64,000 nt of DNA. It comes from Icerya purchasi (Eukaryota > Arthropoda > Insecta > Hemiptera > Monophlebidae). How positions within the stretch are numbered: position 1 is the first letter of the stretch; each line of letters starts with the position of its first letter. Shown piece by piece: positions 9,198 through 19,956 of this stretch. The DNA lies in NCBI GenBank assembly GCA_039619475.1, contig CM077115.1, forward strand, positions 511,954,815 to 512,018,814, in the 5' to 3' direction. Position numbers and translations under genes: made by a program. The notes below the pieces were generated by a model. The model saw nothing but the letters and a program-made list of their open reading frames with translations, had not been told where the DNA came from and searched no databases.

Positions 9198-11391
9198 TCA
9201 CTCATTAATATTTTCAACTAACCATTGTTTAATTATTGCTTTCCAGGTTCCTATCTCTTTTTGCGTTATATTTTCTAGGATTCGTTCTAGCAGCTTAATC
9301 AAAACTATTTCATCGGTATTGTCGATTTTACTATTTATGCCTTTTAGTCGAATGAAATATACCTCCCTATTATTCCTTGTTGTCCTGCTTCTTGACATTG
9401 TAGCAATTGATATACTTGTGGTGTCTTATATTCAAGCAATCGGTGATAAAAGTAGCACATCCTTGGAGACATTTCATTTCTCTCTCTCCACCAGCTAATG
9501 TTAACTTGATCTTTATTAGGTAATATTATCTTTAAGCATTTCTTTTGCTGTCTACTAATTTTTTTTGATTATCGTTCTTTTTGCTTCCCCTCAAATTGAA
9601 ATCCCATACACAATTCTAAACAATACTATAGCGTTATTATAATATATGCGTAAGTGGCCGCATGGTATCGAAAGAGTCAATTTATAAAGTGCCGGTAATA
9701 TTTGTCTCATTTTATTAGATAAATTTATTACATGCTTGTCCCAAGATAGTGTCCTGTCGATGATTAATCCTAAATGCTTAACCTCTTCCATTGATTCCAG
9801 TTGTGTACATCCACAGTTTGAAGTAGAAGTCAAGTAATTATGTAAACAATTATTGTCATGCATTGTAATAGATGGTTTATATGTTCTACATTTACTGGAT
9901 GTTCTTATATGCAAAGCCTTCGATTTTATTATGTTAATAGTTAGATGTTTATCATGTGCCCACCTACACACATGCTATTCACATCCTCTTGCAAAAGTTT
10001 TTCGGCTTCATGGATGTCTCGATGCTCGATAACGACTGCTATGTCATCCGCATAAGCAAAAACTGTCGAGTTTTTAATATATTTATGTAGGGAGTTGGTA
10101 TAGATCAAAAATAATAACGGAGCCAGAATAGTTCCTTGTCCCACCCCTGTTGATGCAATTCCCTCTCTGCTTAGTTCTTCATCAATTTTTACTACGCTTT
10201 TTCTATTATGCAAATAACTTTCAAACCATTTATTTTATCTATCTACAATTCCCATTTGTTTCATATCTCGCAGTAATATTTGATGGCTTACCGTATCGAA
10301 TGCTTTACTAATATCTATAAAAATTATAATAAATTGTCCGCCGTTTACCAACCCCTTATTTATCTTACTTGTTAGTGCTCTTCACAAAGATATTGTTGAC
10401 TTCCCTTCTCTAAAACCAAATTGGTTATTATGCAACAATTCGTTTTTCTCCAGATAATTTCTTCGATGAAACGCAAGGTATTATTCCAAAATTTTTGCTA
10501 TTACTGAAATTATAGTGATTGGTCTATAATTGTCACAAGCACTAAGCCGTTTTTATATATCGATCTAATAACACCGGTTTTTAGTCCATCAGGCATCCTA
10601 CTTTCTTTAATTGAACAGTTAATTATTTTTGTAATTAGTGGTGTAAATATAGCTACATTATTTTTAACATCTGAAGCTCTAATACCATCCCATCCTGGAG
10701 CTTTGTGAACCGGTATTCTGTTAATTATTTGTTCTACTTGTTTGTTAGTAACTTTTGGAATATAAAAAGACGTGGTTGTCCGCTCTAAATTATCGTTATT
10801 TAACAATTGCGTATTACACATTTGAGCACAATGCTGTTTTGATTAAGAGAAGTGATCAATAAATTTATTCGCCGCACGTTTTGCATTTGCAAAATATTTC
10901 ATTACGACCTCATCAACTGAAAATTTGTTTTTATTGTATACTATATTATTGATTATCTGCCATATTTTTTTGGTATTTTCATTAGCCTCTATGCTGCATT
11001 TGTTTATTGTAATATTTTAATTTTGCTTTTCTAATTTCATTTTTAGTCATATTTCTGCATGTTTTATACAGCTTTTTATATCTAGCGTTTGTTGTATTAT
11101 TTTTACTGCGCTCATAATAAATGTCTCTAATTTTCATCAAGTTTAAAATTTCTAAATTCATCCAGTCGTTTTTAAATGTAAAATTGTGCTCCTTTGTACT
11201 ATTCATAGTAAAATTATGCAGTTGTATTCTATTCGATACGACTGAACTATTATACACTCTGGAAAATTTTTTATAATTGAATGCTAAATCGTCATTTTTA
11301 CTCCGCAGCATAGGCTCATAGATATCTTCGTGCAGACACAGCCATTCACAGAATGTATTGGCATGTAAAATTTTTAAATCGTCGGTGAATG
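9198..11391 (-). pseudogene. Family A ORF2 remnant (RT domain)
   Basis: Broken reverse transcriptase. Reading from 11391 down: a start-less linker (FTDDLKILHANTF, then LRSKNDDLAFNYKKF, about 11391-10982), the RT entry motif HKAPGWDGI near 10690, a missing or shifted stretch at 10215-10500 that still shows AFDTVSH-like residues, GVGQGTILAPLLFLIYTNSL near 10100-10160, the catalytic YADD at 10043-10054, KHLGLIIDRTLSWDKH near 9740-9780, and the C-terminal segment IDNTDEIVLIKLLERI near 9300 that matches the 34.4-kb copy. Several stops and frameshifts separate these, so it is not functional. No RNase H motif and no endonuclease seen. Clade not settled; the residues would fit a CR1- or Jockey-group element. 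Confidence 0.75.
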
Positions 11392-11680
11392 GAAAAAAAA
11401 AAAAAAAAAAAAATAGATTTAAGGTTTATATCTTGTATCATTTACAAAGATATCAAATAACAAAGGGTCTGAACCTTGATGCTACCAAAAGTAGGTTTAT
11501 ACTCTTTTGAGTAATAGCCGTTACATACCACACAGGATGCAGTGCGTAAAGATAGGGACTAAGTGATACTTTTGGTTTTATCAGATTAGCGATAATACAA
11601 GTTGTTTACCAGTGTATGTAGTCGACACAGTGGCGAAGATTTCAACAGCCGTGTTTTTTTTAATACGTGAAATTTCGTTT
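11392..11680. other. Poly-A run and unrecognised sequence
   Basis: A plus-strand A run at 11393-11413 abuts the 5' edge of the family A element. The rest, to 11680, shows no gene or repeat I can name. Confidence 0.5.
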
Positions 11681-11734
11681 TTATTTATTTTTTAGTTGAA
11701 ATACGTACAAATGTCGAACAAATATACTTCTCAC

Positions 11735-11962
11735 CGGGGGAATTACAGCGTGATTTTTAATTTCGGTTATGGCTAACAATGCCGCCGAATTCCCTTCTAT
11801 AACAGTCGATTTGGAGGATCGGCGGTCCCGTATTACTTTTGCAGATTCAGGTAGAATCTGGAGAAAGCAATAGCGGAGCTCTGTCCGTGACAGAGATCGA
11901 AGTGAGGGACTTGGTACATTCGCAACTGAATTTGGGTGACTTCCAAGTCTCCATCCAGCCAT
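11735..11962 (-). CDS. Candidate coding exon, unknown protein (76 codons)
   Basis: I do not recognise this protein. Seen: an ATG at 11960-11962 with a stop only eight codons upstream in frame, followed by 76 open codons of balanced composition (MAGWRLGSHPNSV, then LSRTELRYCFLQILPESAKV, ending ALLAITEIKNHAVIPP) and then CCG|GTGAGAAG at 11737-11727, a good splice-donor match in phase 0. The frame itself stays open to 11681 but turns AT-rich after the donor. The stretch is clearly less AT-rich than its flanks and contains no transposon motif. Inferred: either a first coding exon of a host gene or a chance frame. No acceptor or second exon was identified. Confidence 0.3.
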
Positions 11963-12609
11963 AATATCCTTGTTCCACTCTATCAGCTATTGCAGTGTAA
12001 ATAAAATAGTATGGCTGGATAATAACCGTTTATTTTTTTTATTTTGTGTTTCCATTTATATTATTAATTTGAAATGTACTTCTGCGAGGTCTTACGATAT
12101 CTATATTTTTTGTACGTTTTTTCGAATAACGCTCGTGTACGACAGCAATGTGTTTTTTGATTTTTTTTTTTTTTCAGCTCATGAACCAGAGATCTTCACC
12201 CAGACAAATTAAAAAGAAAAAAATTCAGTTATATGGCGCGTTGAATTAGTTTTTTTTTTCAAATGTAGTCAATTTTTTTACTGGGAGGCAACTCGTAAGC
12301 TACAGATATCAAAACAATGTAAGTAAAATTTCCTTATATGTTTAATGTGCGGCTGCGGATTTAAGAGAACCGATGATTTACACACATTGGTTTGGGAGCG
12401 AGATAAAGTTAATGGACATGATAATGTATTATGAGAGATGGAAGTTCAAATGAATAATTAAAATAATATTCATTTCACCATATGTACAAATGTAAAAGTA
12501 TGCAAAATAGAGCAATCAGAGACATATTGAAAAATTCTAATTAGGCGATTAATAAACGATGATAGTAGTAACAAAATTATAGGGAATAACAACATTGTTC
12601 GGATGGTAT
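11963..12609. other. AT-rich spacer, nothing recognised
   Basis: T-rich on plus at 12030-12270; no supported gene or repeat. Confidence 0.5.
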
Positions 12610-13176
12610 CATAAAGCTCTTCTGGTAGGTTTCTTCCTGTTTTTTCATCTTCTAATATTACCCTTTTGTCTGCAGCTGCTCATTCTAAACTACGGTTTAA
12701 CTCCTACATCTCTTCATTCTCCACTCCGGATTCCTTTTTCTTGTCTATTCAACCTTCCCTTCCACGCTTCTGCTGGTTTTTTAACTTTCCTTCTATGCGC
12801 CGTTCCAACCTCTCTGCGATTTTCCGCCTGCGTTTTGGGCATAGTTCGCTCTCTTCAGCCCTATTTATTCTCCCGTGCCTTCTCCTTATCGTCCATTGCA
12901 CCCCCTTCAAACAACCAATTTATTTGTGATTCCGATTACATAATGTTTGGTTGTTCGTCGCACTTTTAACTAAACAAGCTTCTTTTTATTCCTCCCTTTT
13001 ACAAATCGATATTCCCACTCCGTACAGTGCTTCGTTCATTCGCTCCCTTTCTTCTCCTTTTGTTATCCAAGTTCTTGATTTTTTCCCGACTATCTCTGAT
13101 CGTGTAAAGATCTAAGTCTCTTGCCCCTCTTTTCCTTTGTTCTTGAGCTAATGTCTATGTTGACGAACCCGTGTGA
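12610..13176 (+). mobile_element. I-like LINE 3' fragment, decayed
   Basis: C/T-rich coding-like DNA with the C-terminal signature CDSDYIMFGCSS near 12928-12960 (compare CDSNHILFECSA in the copy at 1-3634) and the family 3' end, GACGAACCCGTGTG plus an A run ending at about 13181. Frames are broken. The 5' edge is approximate. Confidence 0.65.
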
Positions 13177-13181
13177 AAAAA

Positions 13182-14206
13182 AAATACAAAATGGCATCAT
13201 ATAACTGAGATAGAATGAGGTAAAAGAACAAAAAAAGCTGTAATTGATAAGAGTGTCGAGCTGGTAGCGAACACAGCGGTTATTTCCATTTTCATCATCT
13301 TTAACGCATAAAATTGATCGGAGATCTTTTCACTCGCTATTTTCAAAAAGTATACCCATCTACCGTTTACTCGTAACATTTTTGAAAAGACTACTAAAAG
13401 TAGATGTGGAAATTTGGAGCTATAAATAAATTATTACGAAATATTCGAAATAAAAAATGGAAAATAAATCGCGCCTTTTTAGCGACAACTGAAATTTAAA
13501 TTTTATACGTGTAAAATATATTAGCGCTTAGTTTATTATGATCTTACAGATGCGAATACGACATATAAAAATATTTTTAAGTTGGTCAAAATACATTGGT
13601 ACATGTTTAGTTTCTGAAGTATTTATACCGAAAGAAAGAGAGATCATAAATCTGTACCTGGTCGAAGATACTTTAATTAAACGAGATGAAAAATTATGTA
13701 TGTAATATTAAAAAAAAAAAAATTAAAAGGAAATAATACATCGATCGACCATTAAAAATTACGCGAGGTTATAAAACAACAGAAATGTACGATTGGTAAA
13801 AATAATTAAAATATTAATACGTTATTCCATGATCAAAATTATATTAGCACACTTCCGTAGGATTATGTATTGGTGTGCGGGCAAATGGTTGGTACACGTC
13901 CATGATTTTTTACAATTCAAACAGTGCATAAGAAAACGTGAAGATTACAGGCGAAAAACAGAAGAGAAAGAGAGAGATGCAAACGCTATGCTTGTTCCTC
14001 TACCTATACAGGTGTAATATATATTGGTGGGAGAGAAAAAATAAAAATATTAATGAAAGTTATTTCCGTAATTAAAATTAAATTTTTTAAGGTGCGAAAA
14101 CAATATCCATGGAAATTTTTTTTAAGATCTCCATTTCAGTTAGACAATTTCGTTAAAAAATAGTATATTTTTGGGTAAAATCATACAATTTTACGACAAA
14201 TACATC
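13182..14206. other. AT-rich spacer, nothing recognised
   Basis: Only short frames, for example at 13197-13379 and 13793-14017, that resemble nothing I know. Confidence 0.5.
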
Positions 14207-15070
14207 ATTTTTTTTTTTTCGGTAAAAACATAGACAATGTGGAGAGTCAACCAACGAAAAACGAAAACGGGAGGAAGATAATAGAATATGGCTTAAGAAC
14301 GCAGACGAATAACGGGGACATCAACAGAACGACGAAGTGACGAAAACAAAGAGAACCCCATAGGTTAACAGAAATACCAGGTTGAGCAGACAGATAGAAA
14401 AAACAATTGTTAGAGAAAGAGGAAGCGTATATACCCGATACCATAGTCTGAGATGAAAACCTTTGCACAACGGAAGGAGATTAGCCGATGGGACTTTTTT
14501 AAAGAAGAAGTGAGAAGAGGCAGCAACCCGAATACCAAAGAATCAACTGATTCATTACCGAAAATGCCCGAATGACTAGGAATCCGCAGTAAATATCAAT
14601 ATAAATGGAATGAAGGGAAGAACGAATGTGGATAAGCGTATACGGAGTATGATAAAATCACAGGAATGATCAGGTAGGGGAGAATGAATTGAAGGGCGGT
14701 CATGGAGTCAGATATAATCAAGAATTTAGAAGAAAGGTAATTGGAGGAAATGAAAAGTAATGAAACGTAGAATAGTCAATAATACTTTTATGAATGTAGA
14801 ACAGAAAGGAGGCAGACGAAAAGATTCTGAAAAGCCAAAATCTGGGAGGATAAAAGAGGCACCGATAACACCCGGAGCCTCTTCGAACCATCTGTGAACA
14901 CGGTTGCATGCGAAGGAAATTGAGAATTGATAAAACTGTCGAATTTTTGTCTAATTAGAGCGTATAGAAGAAATTTAGAGAGCGTAAGTACAGTAAACAT
15001 ATTTGGAGGATGGCAGAGATCGGCGAAATTAAAAGTGAAATAAGGGAGATTGACAAAGGACATTATACTA
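14207..15070 (-). mobile_element. I-like LINE 3' fragment, minus strand
   Basis: Complement strand carries the RNase H entry motif FTDGSKR (near 14885-14905) preceded by SFINSQFPSHA, matching SSFPSHALIFSDGSK of the 1-3634 element, and further on DVPVIRLR-like residues near 14310. It ends at a T run (14208-14219), the poly-A tail. Frames are broken. The 5' truncation lies near 15070. Confidence 0.65.
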
Positions 15071-15283
15071 TTTCTAAACTACCATTTTAACTAGAATTTT
15101 ATAATTTTATTTTATTTTTCACCCCTAAATATAAGACAAAAGTTAAATTAAAAATTGTAATAATTACGTATTTTTAAGAAATTTTTAAATTTCTATAAAG
15201 GTCGCTATTTGATTTTCTTTATGGAACAAGAGGTATTTCTTAAATCTACATCTTACCGTAGAAGATTTTACGTAATTATATAA
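15071..15283. other. AT-rich spacer
   Basis: Nothing recognised. Confidence 0.4.
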
Positions 15284-15326
15284 CCCCCCCCCCCCCCTCC
15301 AGAATGTCCTTCTGGATCCGCCCCTG
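15284..15326 (-). repeat. Single hAT-like terminal repeat
   Basis: On minus: CAGGGGCGGATCCAGAAGG starting at 15326, followed by a run of G (C run at 15285-15298). Known: CAGGGGCGGATCCAG-type ends with a G run are common on hAT-type non-autonomous elements. The partner end was not found, so this may be a fragment. Confidence 0.45.
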
Positions 15327-16446
15327 CTACAGAGTTGCGCATTGGTCTTAATGAAATTTTTTCGACGAATGACGATAGGTCCCAACAGGAATTTTTATTA
15401 ACTAATATAAATTACTAAGGAGAAAATTCATTTTTATAAAATAGCCTCTTATCTCCCTTTCCCTTATTTTCATTACTCATTAGTTTGTGTTTAATTACTT
15501 TTGTCAAATTATTATTCAGCTTCCTTAAAGTCTTTTTCTCGGTCGAACTTTATTGTACTTTTTTTTACAGTATTAGAAAACGAAATCTTTAAAAAAAGTA
15601 GACAACCAGAGTTATTTCATACGTCACATGTAAGTTAAATGTTTTTTTAAAGCAATGTTCTTGAATTTTTCGAAATTTATATTAAAATAATTAAAAATAA
15701 AGTATTTTATATTATTATTATAATTAAGTCTTAGAGAGCTCGAATAGTGCTTCTATTTAGTTTTATTGCTATTTTCTAAAATACGGCATTTGCTCTTTAA
15801 GTTATGTTAAATTTATGTTTAGAATAGATTCAATAATAAAAATTTTCATTACCTATCGTTTGATCAAGAAGTAATATAACGAATTCTTCGTCTACTATTG
15901 GTCCATTTTCTTATCATGCTGTGAACCGAGCAGTGTTTCTCCCTCTCCTTTTTTTTCTTTCTCTATGATAGCCGAACAAGTAATTAGTACAATTTACTAT
16001 CACTATCGCGTACTGAATGCTAACCAAAAATGAACACTGATAAGACAATATGTGAATCCGAGCGTCGATTCATTTCTGTCGGTACAACGCGTATAATCTA
16101 ATTTTTGTGTCGCCCGCTAAGGACAAAAATGACGCGACAGCGATTTCCCATAAGGCTTTCTAAAGAGGCTTACCGCTGATGTAGTCAATTCGATTTACTG
16201 TGTGTCGCAAAATCTCATGATTTAAGAAAATGCCGAGGTCGTTTTAATTGGAAGGAAAAAATATTGCTAACATTTTACGCTTCTCGCCCCGGTACAAACA
16301 CAACAGCGGGCTAGCCGGGCGGTGAACCCTCCCCTTCCATAAAAAATAAAGCAAAATGTACCTTTTTGAATTTTAAAAGTATTATCCGGTAAGCGCACTA
16401 TTATATTAATTAGAATCATAAAACGTCATGAAATAGTTGCCCTCGG
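15327..16446. other. Spacer, nothing recognised
   Basis: AT-rich to 15950, then mixed composition with short GC-richer patches near 16080-16340; no gene, repeat or RNA that I can support. Confidence 0.5.
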
Positions 16447-17388
16447 TCAGGGACGAATTCAGGAATCTGTTTCTGGGGGGGCAGAGATTTTTTTATATTT
16501 TTTCTGAGAATTTCTTTTTGTGATATTCCTGAATAAAAGCAAATATGTAAAAAATGATTTATTATGTAATTTAAAATAATGAAAAAGCAAGTGTGAATAA
16601 TAAATTTCAAGTAAAATAACCGATTATAAACAACAATGTTTTCTCAGTTGGTTTTAAAATTTTTAATTCTAATTGTAGCATTAAAGAACATCACATTGTG
16701 TAAAAACATTCTAATAAGTTCACATTATCTTTTTGTAATAAACGAATACGCCGTGGTGTTTCAACCGTTTTAAATGGAGACTTTTCTTGGAAATAAAAAT
16801 CAAGAAAAAAGGCAACAGAAACAGAAATGAAGTTGTCTATAGATCAGTTCGCTTTAAAAAAAAAAAAATCTAAATAAAAACCGAAAAGAGAAAATGTCTT
16901 AATACAATTTATATTGATTTTAATGATAAATCGATCGACGTGAACACCGTGAGAGTTCCCATTTTAAGACTGACAAAAAATACAAACTGCAACGGATATT
17001 TTTTTCAGCTCGCGAGTATTTTACATCTTTCGCACATTTGCAATGCAAGCATATCGATTTTTTCATAGAATAACAAGCAAACGTCAAAGTCAAATTTTGA
17101 AAGACCATCTTTTTTTATTGTTATTTTATGCAGTTTCATTTTTTTGTCAAAAATAAATCTCGTAATTTTGAAATTTAAAAATATTTGAAATTTAAAAATA
17201 TACCACTAATTGAACCGCTTCATGTTTTGGCAGCAACTTTTGACATAACTGTAAACAAAGCCAATAAAAAGAATTTTATTTCCTATGAAATTGTCGCATT
17301 CTTAAGTTTTGGGGCGGAAGGGGGCAATTTTAGAGTTCTAGGGGGCACCCACCCCCCCCAAACACTGGATTCATTTCTTCCCCCGGGT
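16447..17388. mobile_element. Possible non-autonomous hAT-like element
   Basis: Left end CAGGGACGAATTCAGGAAT then TGTTTCTGGGGGGGC (16447-16481). The right end on the complement of about 17350-17388 reads GAATCCAGTGTTTGGGGGGGG. Both resemble the 15326 end. The ends do not align base for base and no 8-bp duplication is visible. The interior has no long frame. It lies directly before an I-like LINE fragment, which it may have interrupted. Confidence 0.4.
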
Positions 17389-18889
17389 ATTTTTCTACCA
17401 TGGATTCAGGGTAGTAATTTGCCCTCTTTCGAACATAACAAATATCTTTTCTCTTCGTCAATGAAAAGGCAAAATCTGCTAAACGCCCTATCGCCAAACT
17501 AAACGAGGTGGTGGTGATCTTTATATCCTTATTTTTCTATACGAGTTCATCATCGGTTTAAATTTGGTTACTATTCTTTTCTTTGTGGTTGTGGCTCGAA
17601 GACTAATCTCTCTGAAATATGTAGATCTAATCCAAAAATTCTCGTTTTCGACTATGTCTTAATGCCCTTAAATTCTCTCCAATTTGTGCAGTTCTTTCTG
17701 AATCGAATACGCTACCCCTGCTTATTGACAGACCTTATTTAAGCTATCGTTTCCTTGTTAAACGTCTTTCACTCACATCCTCTGCTCTTATCCATTCCAA
17801 CCTTTCTATTTCTAGAAACCGACGTTTTAACTCCTGTAGTTCATTTTACACCTTCACACAATCTTCTTCAGTAATCTCCCATATGTTACATTCAACTTCA
17901 CCGAACTTTGCCATCCTCCTAAAATTTTATTCCATCTTCTCTTTCAAAATCTCTTCCACAAACTTTAAGGAGTATTATTAATTCTCTGTTTCCTTCTCAG
18001 TGTTTACTGGTGGTTCAAAGAAGCCATCGGTGCTTCTTTCATTCTTCCAGATTTTAACTTTTCGTGATCTTTTCGTCTTCCGCCTTTCTGTTCCATGTTT
18101 ACAAGCGAGTTAATGACCATCCTGCGTTTCATTATTCCTAATCACCTTTCCTCCAATTTTTTGATTATTTCTAACTCCATCAGTATCCTTCAAACTCTAC
18201 CCTTTCTTCTTTTTCGATCTTTCCGAGGGTTTTTATTATTCTCCGTATACGTGTTCATTCATACCTTTTCTTCCCTCCGTTGCATTCATGCTCATTTCTT
18301 GTGGGCTCCTAACTATTCGAGCATTTTTAGTAGTGCAGTGGCTGATTCTTTGGCTTGGACCGCCGCTTCCTTCAATTTCTTTCTTTTTTAAAAAAACCCA
18401 TCTTCTTATCTCCTTCCGTTTTGTAAAAATGTTTATCTTAGTTTTTGGTCGGATATGTACCTCAATAATCGCTCCTTTTATCTGCCTGCTTAACTTTGTC
18501 TTCCTGCTAATCCGTCGTTCCTTCTGTTTCCTTCACTTTTCCGTTCTGATATTGTCTCCATTATTCGCCTACATTCTTTAAATCATCCTCTATGACTTTC
18601 CTACTATTTTCGTTTTTCGTTGGCTCTCCACATCGCCACTTTATTCTAATAAAGGACTTGTGAGTGTTCATCACTTTCTACTGAGGATTCTACTTTGCGT
18701 TCCAGTTTGCTAAGACTTGATCTTCTTACTCTTTATTGCGACTCACATAACCTATCTTTTCTTTCTCCATACATTATACTCGCTTTTTGTTTCTTCTTAT
18801 TAATGATATCTGATCAGCTGATTATATAATTTTTTCTCTTCATTTCTAATTATTTCCGTGTGCAGGTCTTTAGTTGACGAGGGAAAAAA
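17389..18889 (+). mobile_element. I-like LINE fragment (RT end, RNase H, 3' tail), decayed
   Basis: Starts at GIFLPWIQGSN near 17392 and SSSMKRQNLLNALSP near 17455, matching LGIFLNSRLTF and SSIKRLNLLKSLSP of the 1-3634 copy. It continues with FTGGSK near 18005 (RNase H start) and LWAPNYSSIFSSAVADSLAWTAA near 18299-18367 (RNase H end). The 3' tail GTTGACGAGGG plus A run ends at about 18890. Many frameshifts. Confidence 0.65.
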
Positions 18890-19744
18890 AAGACTTTTTG
18901 TTAGGCAATGATTCTTTTAATTGTTTTTGGAAAAAGAACTCTAATTGAAAGAAGACTGCTCAATTTTGTCGTCGACTTTACTGCTAAGACTGAAGGCTGC
19001 CTCATCAAAGAATTCGCTTCAGCATCAGAGTTAGCGATGGTGCATGCAGTTTATTCCATAAGGAAAAGAAGGAAATACCACGACAACGATACATACTCCT
19101 GACGTCACTATGTTCGAAAGAATTTCATTCAACAGCATCAGATGTTCGATAATTATTATTTACACGTTCATTATTACGATTCTGCAGTTTTGAATCTAAG
19201 AGTTTTGATTTTGTCCTGGTAAACGTATTTAAGATTTATATTGCTCGAAATAAAACAATGAGAAGACAAGCTGTTGAGAACTTTTTTAAACGGAAAACTC
19301 GATACTCCATTTTATGTAAAATATCACAGTTAATAATGACGATAATAATGATGATAATAATGACGAAAATAATGACAAAATCGTTGCAAATGAACCGGAT
19401 ACCGTAATTATCAATTAAACGAAAAAGAAGACATGGTTTGTCGAACGTTATCAAACGCTAACAACTGCAACAAAAATATAACAGAAAAAAAAAGTAAATT
19501 TATGAACTATGTACGAAGGTGAAAATACTATAGAAACACCAACAACGGCTAAATCTTACGTTCTAGCATTTATATTTTTTCCTGTCGGTCTTCCTTCAAT
19601 TATTTGATTTTTCTCACTCCAGAAATGGTCTCCATGCCATATCTACTCTCACTCCTGTGACTTTGTCATTCTTCGTATTCGATTTCTCATCCACAATCTT
19701 TTCTCTGTGTATTCAGTTAATGCCGATTTGTTATGAATGCCTAG
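18890..19744. other. Spacer with imperfect ATAATGACG repeats
   Basis: 19334-19382 is an imperfect ATAATGAYG microsatellite. 19560-19744 is C/T-rich and may be more I-like LINE DNA flanking the Jockey-type insertion. No gene recognised. Confidence 0.45.
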
Positions 19745-19956
19745 TCGTGTAGGTTTTTTTTTTTTTTTTTTTTTTTTTTTATTTTTACAGCCCCTAACGG
19801 GTATGTATTAACATTACAATCTAGTCTATAGACTAATCAGTAATTTAATGTTAACTTAACTTAATATTTATACTATTATACTACTAAGCATATACCCACT
19901 GCGGTCGCTTAGTTTACGTTAATTAATATGAATTATATATGGTACAAATTTCTTTA

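Larger units (their letters stand above)
8881..11391 (-). mobile_element. Family A LINE, 5'-truncated and decayed
   Basis: Minus-strand element: poly-A tail (T run at 8882-8896), a structured 3' UTR, then broken ORF2 from 9198 up to 11391, where the frame begins just after the expected endonuclease. The same 3' UTR and C-terminus occur at 34030-35215 and as a tail only at 44510-44650. A run of about 21 A on the plus strand follows its 5' edge at 11393, which the insertion does not explain. Confidence 0.75.
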
